64,000 nucleotides of DNA from Icerya purchasi (Eukaryota > Arthropoda > Insecta > Hemiptera > Monophlebidae). Under the pieces are notes generated by a model, which saw nothing but the letters and a program-made list of their open reading frames with translations, ran no database searches and was not told the origin of the DNA. Below are positions 28,801 to 42,931 of the stretch, one piece after another. Position numbers and translations under genes: made by a program. The number at the start of each line of letters is the position of its first letter. The stretch's first letter is position 1. Location of the stretch: NCBI GenBank assembly GCA_039619475.1, contig CM077116.1, forward strand, positions 152,041,088 through 152,105,087, in the 5' to 3' direction.

Positions 28801-31800
28801 CGTTTCTAGCCCAATTATCGCTAAAGCAGTTTCATATTCTACTCTTTGCTTTATAGTGTCGCCAAAGGGGAAATAATTTGGTCCGCACTATTTGAATGAT
28901 TTTCTATGAAATCTCTCTTTATATTTGGCAGTTTATAAGACGTAGTACTATGATCATGTGTAGGACACTATTAGTATGATTTTGTAGTACTATTCGAAAA
29001 GCTATGGTACGGTTTCATGCGCACAACCTGTAAGCAATTTAAACGTTTAATGGCTAATGGACAATGCTTAATGTTCCGACTAATAATCGTCTATCGTTAA
29101 TAATGTCATTTCTGTGAATGGTAAATCTAGGAAGCCCTGCCTTCGAATTAATGCTTCAGACAAGGTCATAATATGTATGAAGTCAGTTTTTATAAAATGC
29201 TTAGTTCCTCTCGGATTTATTAATTAAAGGAGCGCCTCCGGATTCGAAGCTGCAAGTTAAACATTACTTATAAAATAACTTATCATTTTTATGCATATAT
29301 CGGATCACTGTTTACAAAAATGATTAAAAATAACTTTAATGTAGTCGCTGCCGGCTTTGTAAATAGGTTTTTTTTTGGGAGGGGGGATATCGATTAAAGT
29401 CGTTAGAATTCACCGAGTTTCATTTTTGGTAGCACCTGCTTAAGGAACGGAGACTATTCTGATGAACGATCGATATGTAGCTTGCGAAAAAATTTCGACC
29501 GGATCTTTTTTGTTTTCTTTTAACCCCTGCTATCAGAATCGATTACTAACAGATGCGCGCTTCGTCCTGTCATGGTCCTTGATGGGCTATTCACACCTAA
29601 CCCTTTACTACTTGTTCCCTTTAATTTTGTGTTTTACACGTTTAACTATAATGTAGACATTAGATCAGATAAATTTCCTTCGGGTTCCTAGTCATGTAGA
29701 CATCAAAGCTGAGAATGAAGCAGATGAAATTGTTTAATTTTTGCGTAGTTTAAGTAATTCGTCCTATGTAAATTTATCTTGTGTTTTCGATATATCTTCG
29801 TTAATTTGAATCTTTCTTTGTCTACACTCACTATCTCATTTGTTTTTTCGAACCTTTCGATTAATTCGATACCGCTCCTACATGCGTCGTCAATCATATA
29901 GAGCTTCTTCGTTCCGGATCCGAATCGCTCCCGGGCATATACCTAATCTGAAATAGAATTGGGTATCAGAAATCTGGGAAGGTAAAGGCGAATCCCAAGT
30001 AGAAAGGAGCTGGCTCCAGTATTATCCTTAGATCCATTAGGCTTAGTACCATTACAAAAAACTTAACAGTCACCGACACATGGGACTTACTTTACTTTAC
30101 TTATATTATTCAATTCTCACTGTTTTCAAAGATACAGATTTAGCCCAGTCTTCTAGTTTAAAAACGCTAAAAAACATTTTCCAACACACTAGCAGCTGAA
30201 CAATTACTCTATCGGATGAACACAGCTTAAACGCTGTGTTGCATAATCAACGTGGACCGATCATAAACGCATTCTTGATAAAACGTGATTTGCTAATGCT
30301 TCATCCGTCCGAGTTTCTTTTCTTTCCTATTTACATACTGTTTCTGTTTCATGTTCGCATTCGTGTTGGTCGTGATATCAATTCCGCATTTCTGCTATAA
30401 CACACCGTGTTTTTAAAGAAAATCTATTAACGAAATACTTCTGGAACCCGTTCCAAACGTATTTATCGTAGTCGGTATTTTCTTCCGTTCTTTTTTCATG
30501 TGTTTGAAAAAAACATAATCATGTCCATAATATATCATTTCTCCGAATTATTAACCATCTACTAAATGTCACTCTTGATTTACGGCATAGCTTTTAAACG
30601 GTTAAAAGACGATTCTAAATTAAAAACTCGAGTTTATTTTTGAATACGCATTATTTCAATAAACGTAAAAAGGTTAATTTTTTTTTTTTTTTGAGGCCAA
30701 ACGGGTAAATAAATTAGTAAACAAAAGAAAATTTGACTGATTGACGTCGAAATAGAATATCGTAAATTTGAAAAATTGTCCCACAATGTTGTTTAGATTT
30801 CTTTACGGTTTTCTTCGTTAAACGTAAAATGTTTGAAAGCTTTTCTTATGTACCGCACTCTAAACATTTTTTGTAACTCACCTTTTTTCCCTTTGAATAC
30901 AGCAACAAGGGCTGGCCCTTAAATCACAGTTGATGGACTAATAAGGAGAACACAGAAATCAAAGTTAATATATTAAATCATCAACAGTTTACGTATGAGG
31001 AAATTGCAGAAAATAATAGTTATTACTAAGGGGAAATTGAACCTCTTCACCAAAAGCTTACAGACCGATAACTTTACTCTCTAACATTGGAAAGATTTAT
31101 GAAAAAATAATAAAACATAAAATTGATGAGGTACTGGATAATAACTTAATACTGAATGGACAACAATATGGATATATAAGGAATAAATCAACGGAAAAAG
31201 CTATTTTGAAATGTATGGAAACCATTAACAACTACAAAAGTTATTATAAATTAATATTACTAATAAGTTTTGATATCAGTGGTGCCTTTGATAATATAAA
31301 GTGGTCAAACATTACGGAGTGTCTACAACTGAATAAATTTGATTCAAACCTAATTGAAATAATAAAAAGCTTTTTAAAAAATAGAGAAATTATTTTCCAG
31401 AATAAGGATAATGAAATAATTTATCGTAGGACACTCACTGCAGGTGTTCCACAAGGATCCATGCTGGCACCCACTCTTTTCAATATTGCAATGGCGAACA
31501 TACATAACAACACTGGACATTACGATAATATAAATCTTATAAGAACAAAAAAAAATGACGACAACAACCATGAAGACCTTAAAATATATAACCGCTATAT
31601 TAAAGAGAAAAAAAAGAATATGATGTTATAATCTAAGTCGATAGCTTTTTCTCTTTAGATATCTTGTAATGTAGAGGAGATACGGATAAACCATTGGTCA
31701 AACGGTCTCCATCTATAAGAATTTACACTTTGTAATCGTATTTTTTTTTATATTTATTTATTAAGGTTTTGTAATTTCAAGAATTATTTGAAAAGGAGAT

Positions 31801-34800
31801 AATTTATATAATAATAATAATAAATAAAAAAAAAAAAAAAAAAAAAAGGGGAAATTGAAATTGTCACACTCACCGAAGGAGGAGAATGAAAGGAGAAGAA
31901 TTACTGGTACTAGTGATTCACCAACAACCAGAAATACGAACAAAAGAGAAAAGACTAGCAAAACAGGAAATAGGGGCGCTATTCCCGCAATTCTAAAATG
32001 CCTCACGAAAATTACAAGGGCGGAGAATTATAGTCAAGTATTATGATCTCAACTGTACTTAGGTAAAGTCCATCGCTACACATCCGAATGATATTCATGA
32101 TGTGAATCTAATAGAAAAAAATTAATACCAAAACATCTGCAATTAAGCACCGGTTTTATTAATACGTGACAACTAATTTCAGCTATAGCAGCATAGTTAA
32201 CAGTAAAGTAGAGCCTACATTATGTATTAAAAATTATGCTAAAGCAAAACGGTCACGTTCACAACCAAGTGAAGCTCACCTTGCCGCAGCATACAACTTT
32301 AGTCCTGAAAGACTATTAGATGACCCTAAAGTAACATGGCCGCCAATACAGTCAAGTGTAGTCCGCACTGCTCCAGAATCTAATTGTGCTTACAGGATTA
32401 CGTAGTAAACTATGCACGTGTCTAAGACAAAGTGTTCGAGGCAAGCGTTAATAAAAATAAGGAAAAAAGGAGCAAAGGAGCTCAACACACGTGAATTTAC
32501 ACTTAGGATATTTGGACTAGAAAATTGGAAAGTAGTAAAGCTGAATAGGGTAGGAAAATATTCAAGAAACAGCATAATTCATTATTAATGGTTGTATTAG
32601 TGTCAAGTAAAAGAAAGGAGTTAGTATTTTAATGTGGTGTAAAACTGATAATAAGAAATTAGAGAAAATATTGATAACTAAAAGAGACGGTATTGAGGAG
32701 TATAAATGTAGCGTTATAAGGAAGGCGGGGAGTCAAAAGTTCTAAGTAAAATTTAGCACGCTGTAGGGAAAGGAAAGAACATTCGAAGAAAATACGGTCG
32801 GAATTGCATTAGAGGACAATGGGAAACACACAAAGGACAAAGTGAAGACGGTACCGTGGAGAAACGGAAACGCGAAGTCGGAAGCAAACTGTGGTCCAGT
32901 CGAAGGCGACATACCGAGAAAATAATAGAGCGACAATGAGAAGTGGAAAATCAGAAAGCCAAGGACGAATGGGTAGTATCAAGAGATAAAATGAATAAGG
33001 GTTAGAAAAGGAAGAAGAAAATGGCTTTCCAAGTTTGAAAGTTGTATCTATTTGGCCATAGTAAAAGTAATTCGTTGGCAGGAAATTGATGTAAAAACAT
33101 TTCCAGGGAGGGCAGCAGAGCGAGCTAAAATATCAGCATTTTCATTTCCTTCGATATTACTACATGACCAGGAATCCACAAAAAATCAATTTGGAAAGAA
33201 TTAGAAATAGAAAGGATGGAAATCATGGAACGAATTTTAAGAATAATAGAGTTGTAAATTGGATGAATAGCACATTTGATACGAGCGCGCAAATCGGATA
33301 ATTGTATATTAGATTATTTAACGGAATACCCCCCCCCCCCCCCCCCCACACACACACTTTGGATTGTAGATCTATAATTTATCATTGTACCGAATAGAAT
33401 TTCTTTCAGAAAATTTAACGGGAATGGTTGTAAATTGTATGGTTTGTGGTACAGGTATAATCGATTTCTCCAAAGTTTAATTCCGTGGTAGACATGTTAA
33501 AAACCGTACAATAATAAAAACATAGTTTTTTGAACCGAACATATTATCCATTTAAATTATCATTAAGCGTGTAAGAAAAATACTACATCAAAAGAAACTG
33601 GTTTATTACGAGTCTTGTTTTATTTTTATCGATCTAATAACGCGTGTGTATAAAATTTATGGCGACGGAGCTGCTAACCGTTATTTCCGCGAGCTGATTA
33701 AAAACCCGTCGATATGTATATATTCAAAATAAAATCAAAAGAAAAGAATGGAAAATTGAAAAGTAGCCGCGATGTTATGTTTGAAATTAGTCCCTGATCT
33801 GTTTTGTCTTCCGTAACAGACTAAACGATGATAGTATAGCTGCTGCACCCGGCACGTTTGTTTAGAAAAAAAATGAAAATTCTCGATGATTTGAAAGACT
33901 TGAAAAACTTATACGACGACATTTCATACAGAGCACACTGTAATGTGTACATTATTATACAGAATGTCATTTTTATTTTTAATACTTAACCGCAAAAAAT
34001 TAAATGCATGGTGAGAGGGAAAATGTGTGTGTGTGTGTGTGTCAGTAAGAAGCGATTGGATCATATCATCAAAATCGACGCTGAAAGAGATGCGCGTAAG
34101 AAGGTTAGTAGAGAAGCAAGATACATTTCACTGCTCGGCAAGCTTTCAGAAGATAGCCTTTGGCTTCAATCAGCAAGTCAACCGCTGCCTGTGGCGGCAA
34201 GGAGATCGCGGATAGATTGTCCCAACCACCGACTTACTTCGTTTCTTGTTAATTGACCTTTGGTGTTACGAAGCCCGCTAAAGTATCGTGTATATAATTC
34301 ATTTTTCTTTTTCCGAATGAAGTTGTGCAAATGGTCTATGACTTCCTAATTCATCGGATTAGCTAAGTGAGGCACACTGTTTTTTTTTTTTTTTTTTTTT
34401 TTTAATTTGCTGACTATCCCCAGTATTATAACTAAATTCCTATGCAGATGAAATAATCAACTGAAATTTTGTCCTTTTAATCTTCTAATTGAAATTTCGC
34501 TGAATGTTGAATAGAACCTGAACTGATGCAAAACTTTGATCAAAAACTAAACTTGCGTTTAAAATGTTCTAAAAATGCCGACTGAAAAAATCGTTTAGCG
34601 GCTAGTGAGAGACATCTCCCATCCTTCCATCTTATTACACATTATTCTTTGAATTCGATGAATTACATCGTCGACATTACCTATTTTTACCGTTGAACTT
34701 ATCTATTGTACCGTTTCTTTTTTTTAAAATTTTCCGAGTTGGAAAATTTTAAAAAAACCCTATTTATTTTTATTCCGTTCCGTTGCTGTCTCCCATTTTT

Positions 34801-35852
34801 ATCGTCCCATCTAGTAGACGCATCCGGTCGTTTCAAAGCGAAAATCTTAACAGCAAACTGCGTCCGTGTTATAAATGAAAAAATAAAACGCTTATTATCG
34901 AACTGACTTGGTTAGGAAACTTAGCAATAAGACGAACAAGAGAGTTGATGCTGCCGCAGTGTCTCCAAAGTATCGAATACGCCCCGTGTCACATGCTCTC
35001 CTAACGAACCTGGATTGATTGAAAAAAAAATGTATATAATAGTAAATTTCCGTGCTTCCAGTCATGATCACTGTACGTGATGTGTAAAATAAAAAAAAAA
35101 CAAACAAACAAACAAACAAAAAGGGTGAAAAAATGAATCTTAACTCGAATGAATAGAAATTTCTTGCGGTAGACTATCAAGATCATGAGGCACTCGTTTC
35201 CCCAATGAACTGTGAGCGAAAAAACGTTTTCGAACGTTGTTTTATCACGATCGAATATATGACAGTGGCAGGCTGAGCGTATATTGGTGAAAGATGAGCA
35301 GGGGCGAGACGTTGGCATGTGACGCGTACACGGTGAAACAGTGATTTTAACGTATGGGAGACAATTTATTCGCAGATTCTGCCAAGCTACGTGACTGGTA
35401 ATAATAAAATTTCACGTTCGGTTGTTTTCAGATATTTCCGATAAAAATTATACATTTCTTCCATCTTTCTCGTCGCGTCAACAATTGGCGGTCGTGATTT
35501 CACGACTCATTCCATCAATCCACGTTGCCGTTTGAACATTTGTCGTTCGTGCGCAGTAAAACAATGGACCACCGCCGTGCAATTGTTTTTACTCTTACGG
35601 GAAAACGTTTATGGTTCGATGCTTGCCCGTCTCGGAAATTCGTTTAACGTTGTATTTCCTCTAATCGTTTCGCCGGTAAAAATCGGAAACAAACTTGTTC
35701 TTCTAGCCGAGCGACGTGATCCGTGCGCGCACATTGGAACACTGCGTATCTGTCTCTGAGGGCGAGGTAGGGAGCTCAATTGATTTTGCCGTAAAATTGC
35801 GGATTTATTTGTCGACGATGTTATTAAAATACCGTAGTATGTGGGAAATTTG

Positions 35853-35884
<32 letters not shown>

Positions 35885-36352
35885 GTAACGAATAAAGTGA
35901 AGAAAAAAAAATAGAATTGACGCAAGCGTGAATAATTGGGTATAAGGAATCAGCAGGGCAATGTAAATTTGACAGCTAGCAACAGTTAATTAATTTCGAA
36001 TAATTTTTCGTACACAACAAAGTTTCATCGGAAAAGCGGATGTATTTAATTCTTAAATTCGGAAGGACGCATCGAAAAAAAAAAAGTTGCATTCTAGACG
36101 GACCATTTTAACTGGCCATTGTACAAGTAAGAATACCTTCGACGCCACCAACCGTGTCTAAACTGCTGCTGGCACGAGTAAATTTTAATCGCTTCAGTAA
36201 TCTCACAACATTTTTCTTTTCTAAAAGAATGCGCAAACGATTAATTGGTACTTCTTCCGACCGAGTTCTGACTCGGTGAACCATCACAGGATTCTCTTGT
36301 ACTATGCTTAAAAAGTAGGACTGATTATCACTCATCGAAATCGGAGATCATT

Positions 36353-36389
<37 letters not shown>

Positions 36390-39300
36390 CTTCTTAATTC
36401 TCGTTATCCGCGACATTTCCACTTCGACAAACGCAGCTGGATTGATCCAAAGCTACGTCTCGACTTCTGAATATTTTCTGAACATTGTTGCTGTATCTTA
36501 AATTGTGATTTTTTATAACTGAATATATATACCGGAGGTTCTAATTTCCTTATGCTTTCTACGAGGCTTTTTGGTATTGGCTCCCGATAATGTGATCGGA
36601 ACAATCTCAACGCTAGTTTCTTTATAATTCTTCTTCATCTTTTGGGATATTAGGACACATATTTATTTATTTTTGTATGGTACTTTTTTTGAATGGATTA
36701 GGCGTGTTCGGGGAATATTAATAATGCGCTTGGTGCCTTTATTCATTATTATTACATCCGGTCTATTATGAATTGCTTTTTTATCTATAATTATTTCAAC
36801 TTCACCGTGTCGTCATTCTCTAGTAGCGTATCAACCATTTTCGATATCATTTTAATTATTCGTAGTTTCGTACCGAATTTTATTTTTTCGCCGAATTTAA
36901 ATGCATTTCTTTACATGATCATTTTCTTTTTTTTTTTTTTTTTTTAGTGCAATCACTTGGCGCTAGAACTTTGCATCCACCAGAATGATCTGATCGATAG
37001 TTTATTTGTCTTAGTGACACCTCCTACACTTATCATCATCATTAACATTCCCATACTTCGGTATATACTCTTTGCATAATTCCTCGTTTTTATCGCTTGA
37101 TCCTGAATTGCACATATATTTCTGTTTCGGCATATAATTAATCCAATCTGAGAATGCACAAGTTTGATGCTCGCTGTAATGCGCTGTTTTGCCCTTTATT
37201 TTTTTTTTTTTTTAATAAAGCACCCGCCGGTCGTTCCTACGCAATGCACGATGTTATAAGGAATCAAATGAGTCCAATACTATGCACTAGAGAGTTATAA
37301 ATCCCGGTAAAAATGCGTGTAACTACTTACCCCTGTAATAACGTACTCCTCCCTGCCCTATATACAGACATACGTGTGTATATGTATGTATGTATATACA
37401 TGTTTAAGTAAACTCGATCCTGCAGATCCGCTATAGGGATGTCTTCGAATAACAGCTCTATAATATTTATAACAGAGTTTTTTAATGGACTGTGTCATTC
37501 TTCAAAAAAATAATAATAATAATAATTTACGGTTGGCATAGCAATTTATTCTAAACGTTAAAAGCTTTTTGTAGTGGCTTTTTCTTAACATTTCTCCTAG
37601 CGCAAGAATGCCATGTCACTATTATTGTCGTCTAAATGTGATCGGTACATACTATTTTCAGTGCATATTTTGTCGTTTACACAGTTCGTTCGTCTAGCGT
37701 ACTGCGGTTTAGTGTGCACACATCTTTGCCTGCATACCTTCAAAATGCAACAGAAATTTGATTAGGCTTGATTCGATTAATCACGACCTGCAGAAGATAT
37801 TTGCGCGTAAATTGTTCTCCTTACAATTAATTGAAAAACTTTCTAGTCCTAATCCGTGTCGGAAATTCTTACGTTACTAAAAGAGTATGTAAAATCATCA
37901 TTATAACGTACCTCAAATCGGTGTGAACCGGTGATTTATAATAGCACCACGCGAAACCTACGAAATGCTCTCCGACGCACGTCTCTACCGTAAAAAATTA
38001 AACATCCGGATCGATATGTCAGTGCCGGTAATGCGCGGGTAGTCTGATTACGCTAGGTCGCACACTAACAGTACCGAGGGTAGCACTTGCGTGCTCTCTT
38101 TCATCAGTTCGTTCCTATGACATTCAACAGATAACATTAACATCCGTCTTGTCGATTCTTATTCATCGCTGGACATGATGCAATATTATACGGAATAAAT
38201 CGGCTCTTAGACCATTTACTGATTTAGATTCACTTAATTGAACAGGCGTAGTTTCTAACCATCGACGCAATGATTAGGAAATGCCGCGTCAACTACTCTT
38301 CCACCTACTAGAATGATGTGTCCAAATAGCAATTGTATGGGCGGCTCGAGTTGTTACATTTCCTGCAACCAGATAGCAGACCAGTCGGTTCGGTCGGATG
38401 CCTCTGATGTCAGCAGATTCTGCGCCGCCATCGTCGATAAAATCCATTTTCCGCCGAACGATTATACAATTGTAAATGGTAAAATGATTGGTACGCAGGA
38501 CCCACCTGTTTGGCACGGATTAAATCCTCGACGGAGACCGTTATTTTGACCAATAAAAAAAACCTGCCGCTAGAACTTATTAGCGGTCAATTGCGAATGA
38601 TGGCCCTTTCGCACAACAATCCCCGTTAAAAGGCTTGGCTCTGACGACAAACTGCCTCTTATGCGTATTACGCGATTATTAACGATTTCGTACATCCGAA
38701 AACATACTTGACCCACCGAGAGAAGAGCTCCAAAAACTTGTACGCCACTAATCACAGTAATACTTTAACTTTTGTCTAAGAAATCAAAACCTTTTACGGC
38801 GCCTATACATATATAAAGCGACATAAAGTTAGAGTTTGTGTATTTCGTAACAGCCGACGCAATGGAAAAGGACTATTTATTATTATTTTCTTGCTAATAC
38901 ATGCACGACCGTGCGATGAAAACTGAACAGTTTGTCGGCCAAGGGATATTTACGTAAAGATAATTGTAAAATTGATTCGGTAAAACGCTTTCACAGTCTC
39001 GGTTGACTTAATGACGTAGTGTACTTGTCCGCTATTCTTAATTATGAAATCGAGTTCGCGGTAAACCTTCTTGTCGATTATTTTCTGTAATAACGAAGTT
39101 GTGAAATATGCGCAGAATTTGTTTAACTAATGCGTACGCGTTAAACGACTTAAAAGGAATTTAATTTTCACTTTCGTTCCGGCATTATCGTTCGCATGAA
39201 ATGTGTGAAATAATTTACAACTCTCGGCTACCAATACACCGTATAAGAATATAACTATGCGTTTTAATCGAAACATTTGAACATCAATGGATTTTTCGAT

Positions 39301-39561
39301 ACTTTCAGCGATTATCAAGATTATAAATCGTCGACAATAAGACAAAATTCCGCGCACCACATAAAACCACTATTTCGATTATTCATTTTCACGGATTTTC
39401 CAAAATTTCGATTGAAATAAAACATTCACCTACCGCTAGAAACCTACCGACAGTTAAAGTTTCTTAATCGTTTTTAAATTATACTCATCAGTTTAAAACG
39501 GTGAAGCGAAAGTTTTCCTAAATTTTATTGTTTTTTTCGATTTTCCGCAATCTATAAATTA

Positions 39562-39608
<47 letters not shown>

Positions 39609-39971
39609 CGGCCATTTTGGCCTCGCAAGGGACTGTGCCCCTTGACCCCTCTTGCTTTCATTTCTGTCTCTTTCTCTTCTATACTTTGTATAAAATGATC
39701 AAAATTTACAACGTAATTCTTACTGGTATCAACACAAAAAAAATAACATAATCACAAAAATCCTAACCTAACATTTAACTTTCATTATATAAGACATTTT
39801 TTCGTTACATTTTTCATTACATATTTCGTTACATAAAATTGGGAAATTTTTTTGGGACATTTGCGTTACATAAAATTGGGGATATTTTTTCGGAACATTT
39901 AGGTTACATAAAATTGGGACATTTTTTTGGGATATTTTTTCTAATGGGGGTAGCCTAAGAATTACGTTGTA

Positions 39972-40003
<32 letters not shown>

Positions 40004-42876
40004 CGTTGTGATTTAAATAAATAATTTCTTAGAAGAACAAAAGAGATTCAGTCAAAATAAGCAACACCCAGTGTAATGACTAGAACAAGTATTTTATTAA
40101 TTACTATGTAATATGCATACGTAATATTCAAATATTATTCGAATCGCAATCTGGATAATGTAAACAGAGCTCTTTAAAAAACAAAGAATAAACACACATA
40201 CGAAAAATCATGGCACACACACGTAAATCAGCAAACATAAAATCATACAAACAGTGATGATTCAATATAAGTTACCTGTCTGCCTTTATTTGATCCGGGC
40301 TTACCTCTTCCGATTCTGATCGATCTCCACCGGGTTGATCTAACGGAAATAAAAAAATTTCACTCCAATGAAAATTTGTTTTTTTTTTCTTCTTAGTTCT
40401 CTTATCACCTACATTGATGATTAGCTTCAAATCGTTTTGTATTACTGTCAATAATGTTAAATTTTTTACTTGAATTTTATTTATTTAATATTTATAATTT
40501 AATAACTTTTTATAACTGAGTAATATACCATATCAGAAATTACATTTAACCATAAGAAAACGTGTACTAACAGCATGACGAAATCATAATAATTTAAAAA
40601 GAAATCACCGATGCGTGGCACCGTTCACTGCTTGTTTCTGTCCAAATTGCCCCCTCATTAGATATATTATATTCGATACGGTGGTTTTATCATGCACGCA
40701 TATTTAAAACACAATAATATATACGCCTATATAATGAGTAAATCCTGGAGTAAAGAAGCACCTAAACTTCTAGGCTACGGTACTACCGTAATATGTTCCC
40801 TTTTTTTTTTTTTTTTTTTTGAACACATCAGCCAAAAATGCGCACCCGAAAACAAGAAGAAGAAACAGAGTAGCTTAAGGATGTTTGGTTTTCAAGTGAG
40901 TTTGCCTGTAGCACTACACTTCAGAAAATTTCTAAGGACTCTAACTGCGTTTGATAATATTCTAGGTAGTATATTTGAATTAAGGAAGGTGACTAAGTTA
41001 ACTTAAATTTCGCCCAGTCCTCAGTTACACGTTGGATAATATCTAAAGTGTTAAAAAATATTCGCGTATTATTTATCTCGATCTCAACATACACAGATGG
41101 ATCGCAGAATACGTGAACGTTCGCAAATCAGCAAAAAATCGTTTCACAAAACATATAAACTGACGTTCTAGACTACCCGAAAGTTAAAATATAATTAAGT
41201 TTTCAAAAACTACAGGAGTATTGTATAAAATTTAATTGAAATATTTTTCCTAGAGAGCCTTATAGGCGGTAAAGTTCTAAAAGAAAAGCGAGAAAGAAAA
41301 AAACAATGTTCTTATTATATGTCTAATGGCTACCCTACTATCCACTATAAAAACGCTCAAACGAATTATCCAATCCACTCAGGAGGTAAAACATGGACAA
41401 ACATAGAAATCAACTTACATATCTTTAATTTTTGACTAATTAAATTAATTACATAAAAATCAGTGCTGGAAATGCTCTTTCGACGTTCTAATATTGAAAA
41501 AATAAATAAATAATTTATATTTGGTCACTCTTTTATAATACTTCCGAATGATAATATTTTAAAACGTTTTCGTAAATTGTAAGAACAATTTTCGAAAATC
41601 ATTTTAATGCCCAGCGAAACAAATATTAATAATCCGATCGCAATTCTTTTTGTTCAAATTACAATACCGGGACTTTATTCATTTCCCTACCGCTTTTCCG
41701 GTTTAACGTTTGCGGAACTACTTTTTAAAATCGGAAAAATAGGAAATTGCTTATCACTGCTGCGGTTACAAATGAAATGACACGAATTACGCGAAAAATA
41801 GTGTGTAAGCGGTGATAAGAAAGAGCAGAGGGAAGAAATTTTGAAGCCATCATAGTGGGGAATCAATACCGGTGAGTACGGATTGTATTGTAAATGAAGC
41901 ATTAAGGCAATTCCGTTATTCCATAAAACCTATTAACTTTCAGGGCAGTAGTGAATGACTCTCGATATACGCATAAAATAATAAGCGATTTTCGTTTTCA
42001 TTTACTCGCGTTGTTATTAATTTAAAAATATGAAAATCATTTGAATATTAATCGGATGAAGAGGGCTAATTAAAAATGAAAATAATTCGACGAGTATTTG
42101 TAATAAAATTTATTCGAAAATTTTAATTTAATATTTTAAAACTTGCGTATAGAAAAAATTTTTAACCTACAATTGTTCAGGCACCTATGAAGAAAGGTAG
42201 GACCGCATCGTCCTTTTATTATTATTATTTCTTGTCCCCTTCTCCACTTTTTGGAGGTTTAAGTTGTAGCTTCTCGGGTATGAACCAGAGAGAAGTACAT
42301 TACGCTTCTTTAAACATTCTGCACATATGAGTGTAATCTATGATGACTGATTTCTGAATATCGGCTATTAGTTTTTCATAGTTTAGATGTAATTCGACAG
42401 CACTTTTCCTTAACGTTACTGGTACGACCGCCATTGTTGAAATAACGAATACGGTATTATCCTAACCCTATTAATAGCCCAAAGTCGTTTAACCTCTGTG
42501 GCTAATTCCCTATGTATTTATTTATTTTCATAGAGTATCTATTTTGAATGTTTTCATTATTCGTAATATCAATAAGGGCCACATGTTTATTCTTCTTATC
42601 GACTAACGTTATGTATCAGGTCGGTTCGCAGCGACCGTTTTATCTGTTATTATTTGCATATCCCAGTATGTCTTATGCGTTTCATTTTCAGCGATATCAG
42701 GTGGTTTACACTTGTATTACGGTTCATTATTAATTATTATACCGTGTAATTTGCATATCCCTTTATATATAATCTTTATCAACATTATTATGTCTGTGTG
42801 TGTATTGCGTTTGTGCCTATTATTATTATTATTATTATTATTGTTATTGTTATTGTTATTATTATTATTATTATTA

Positions 42877-42931
<55 letters not shown>
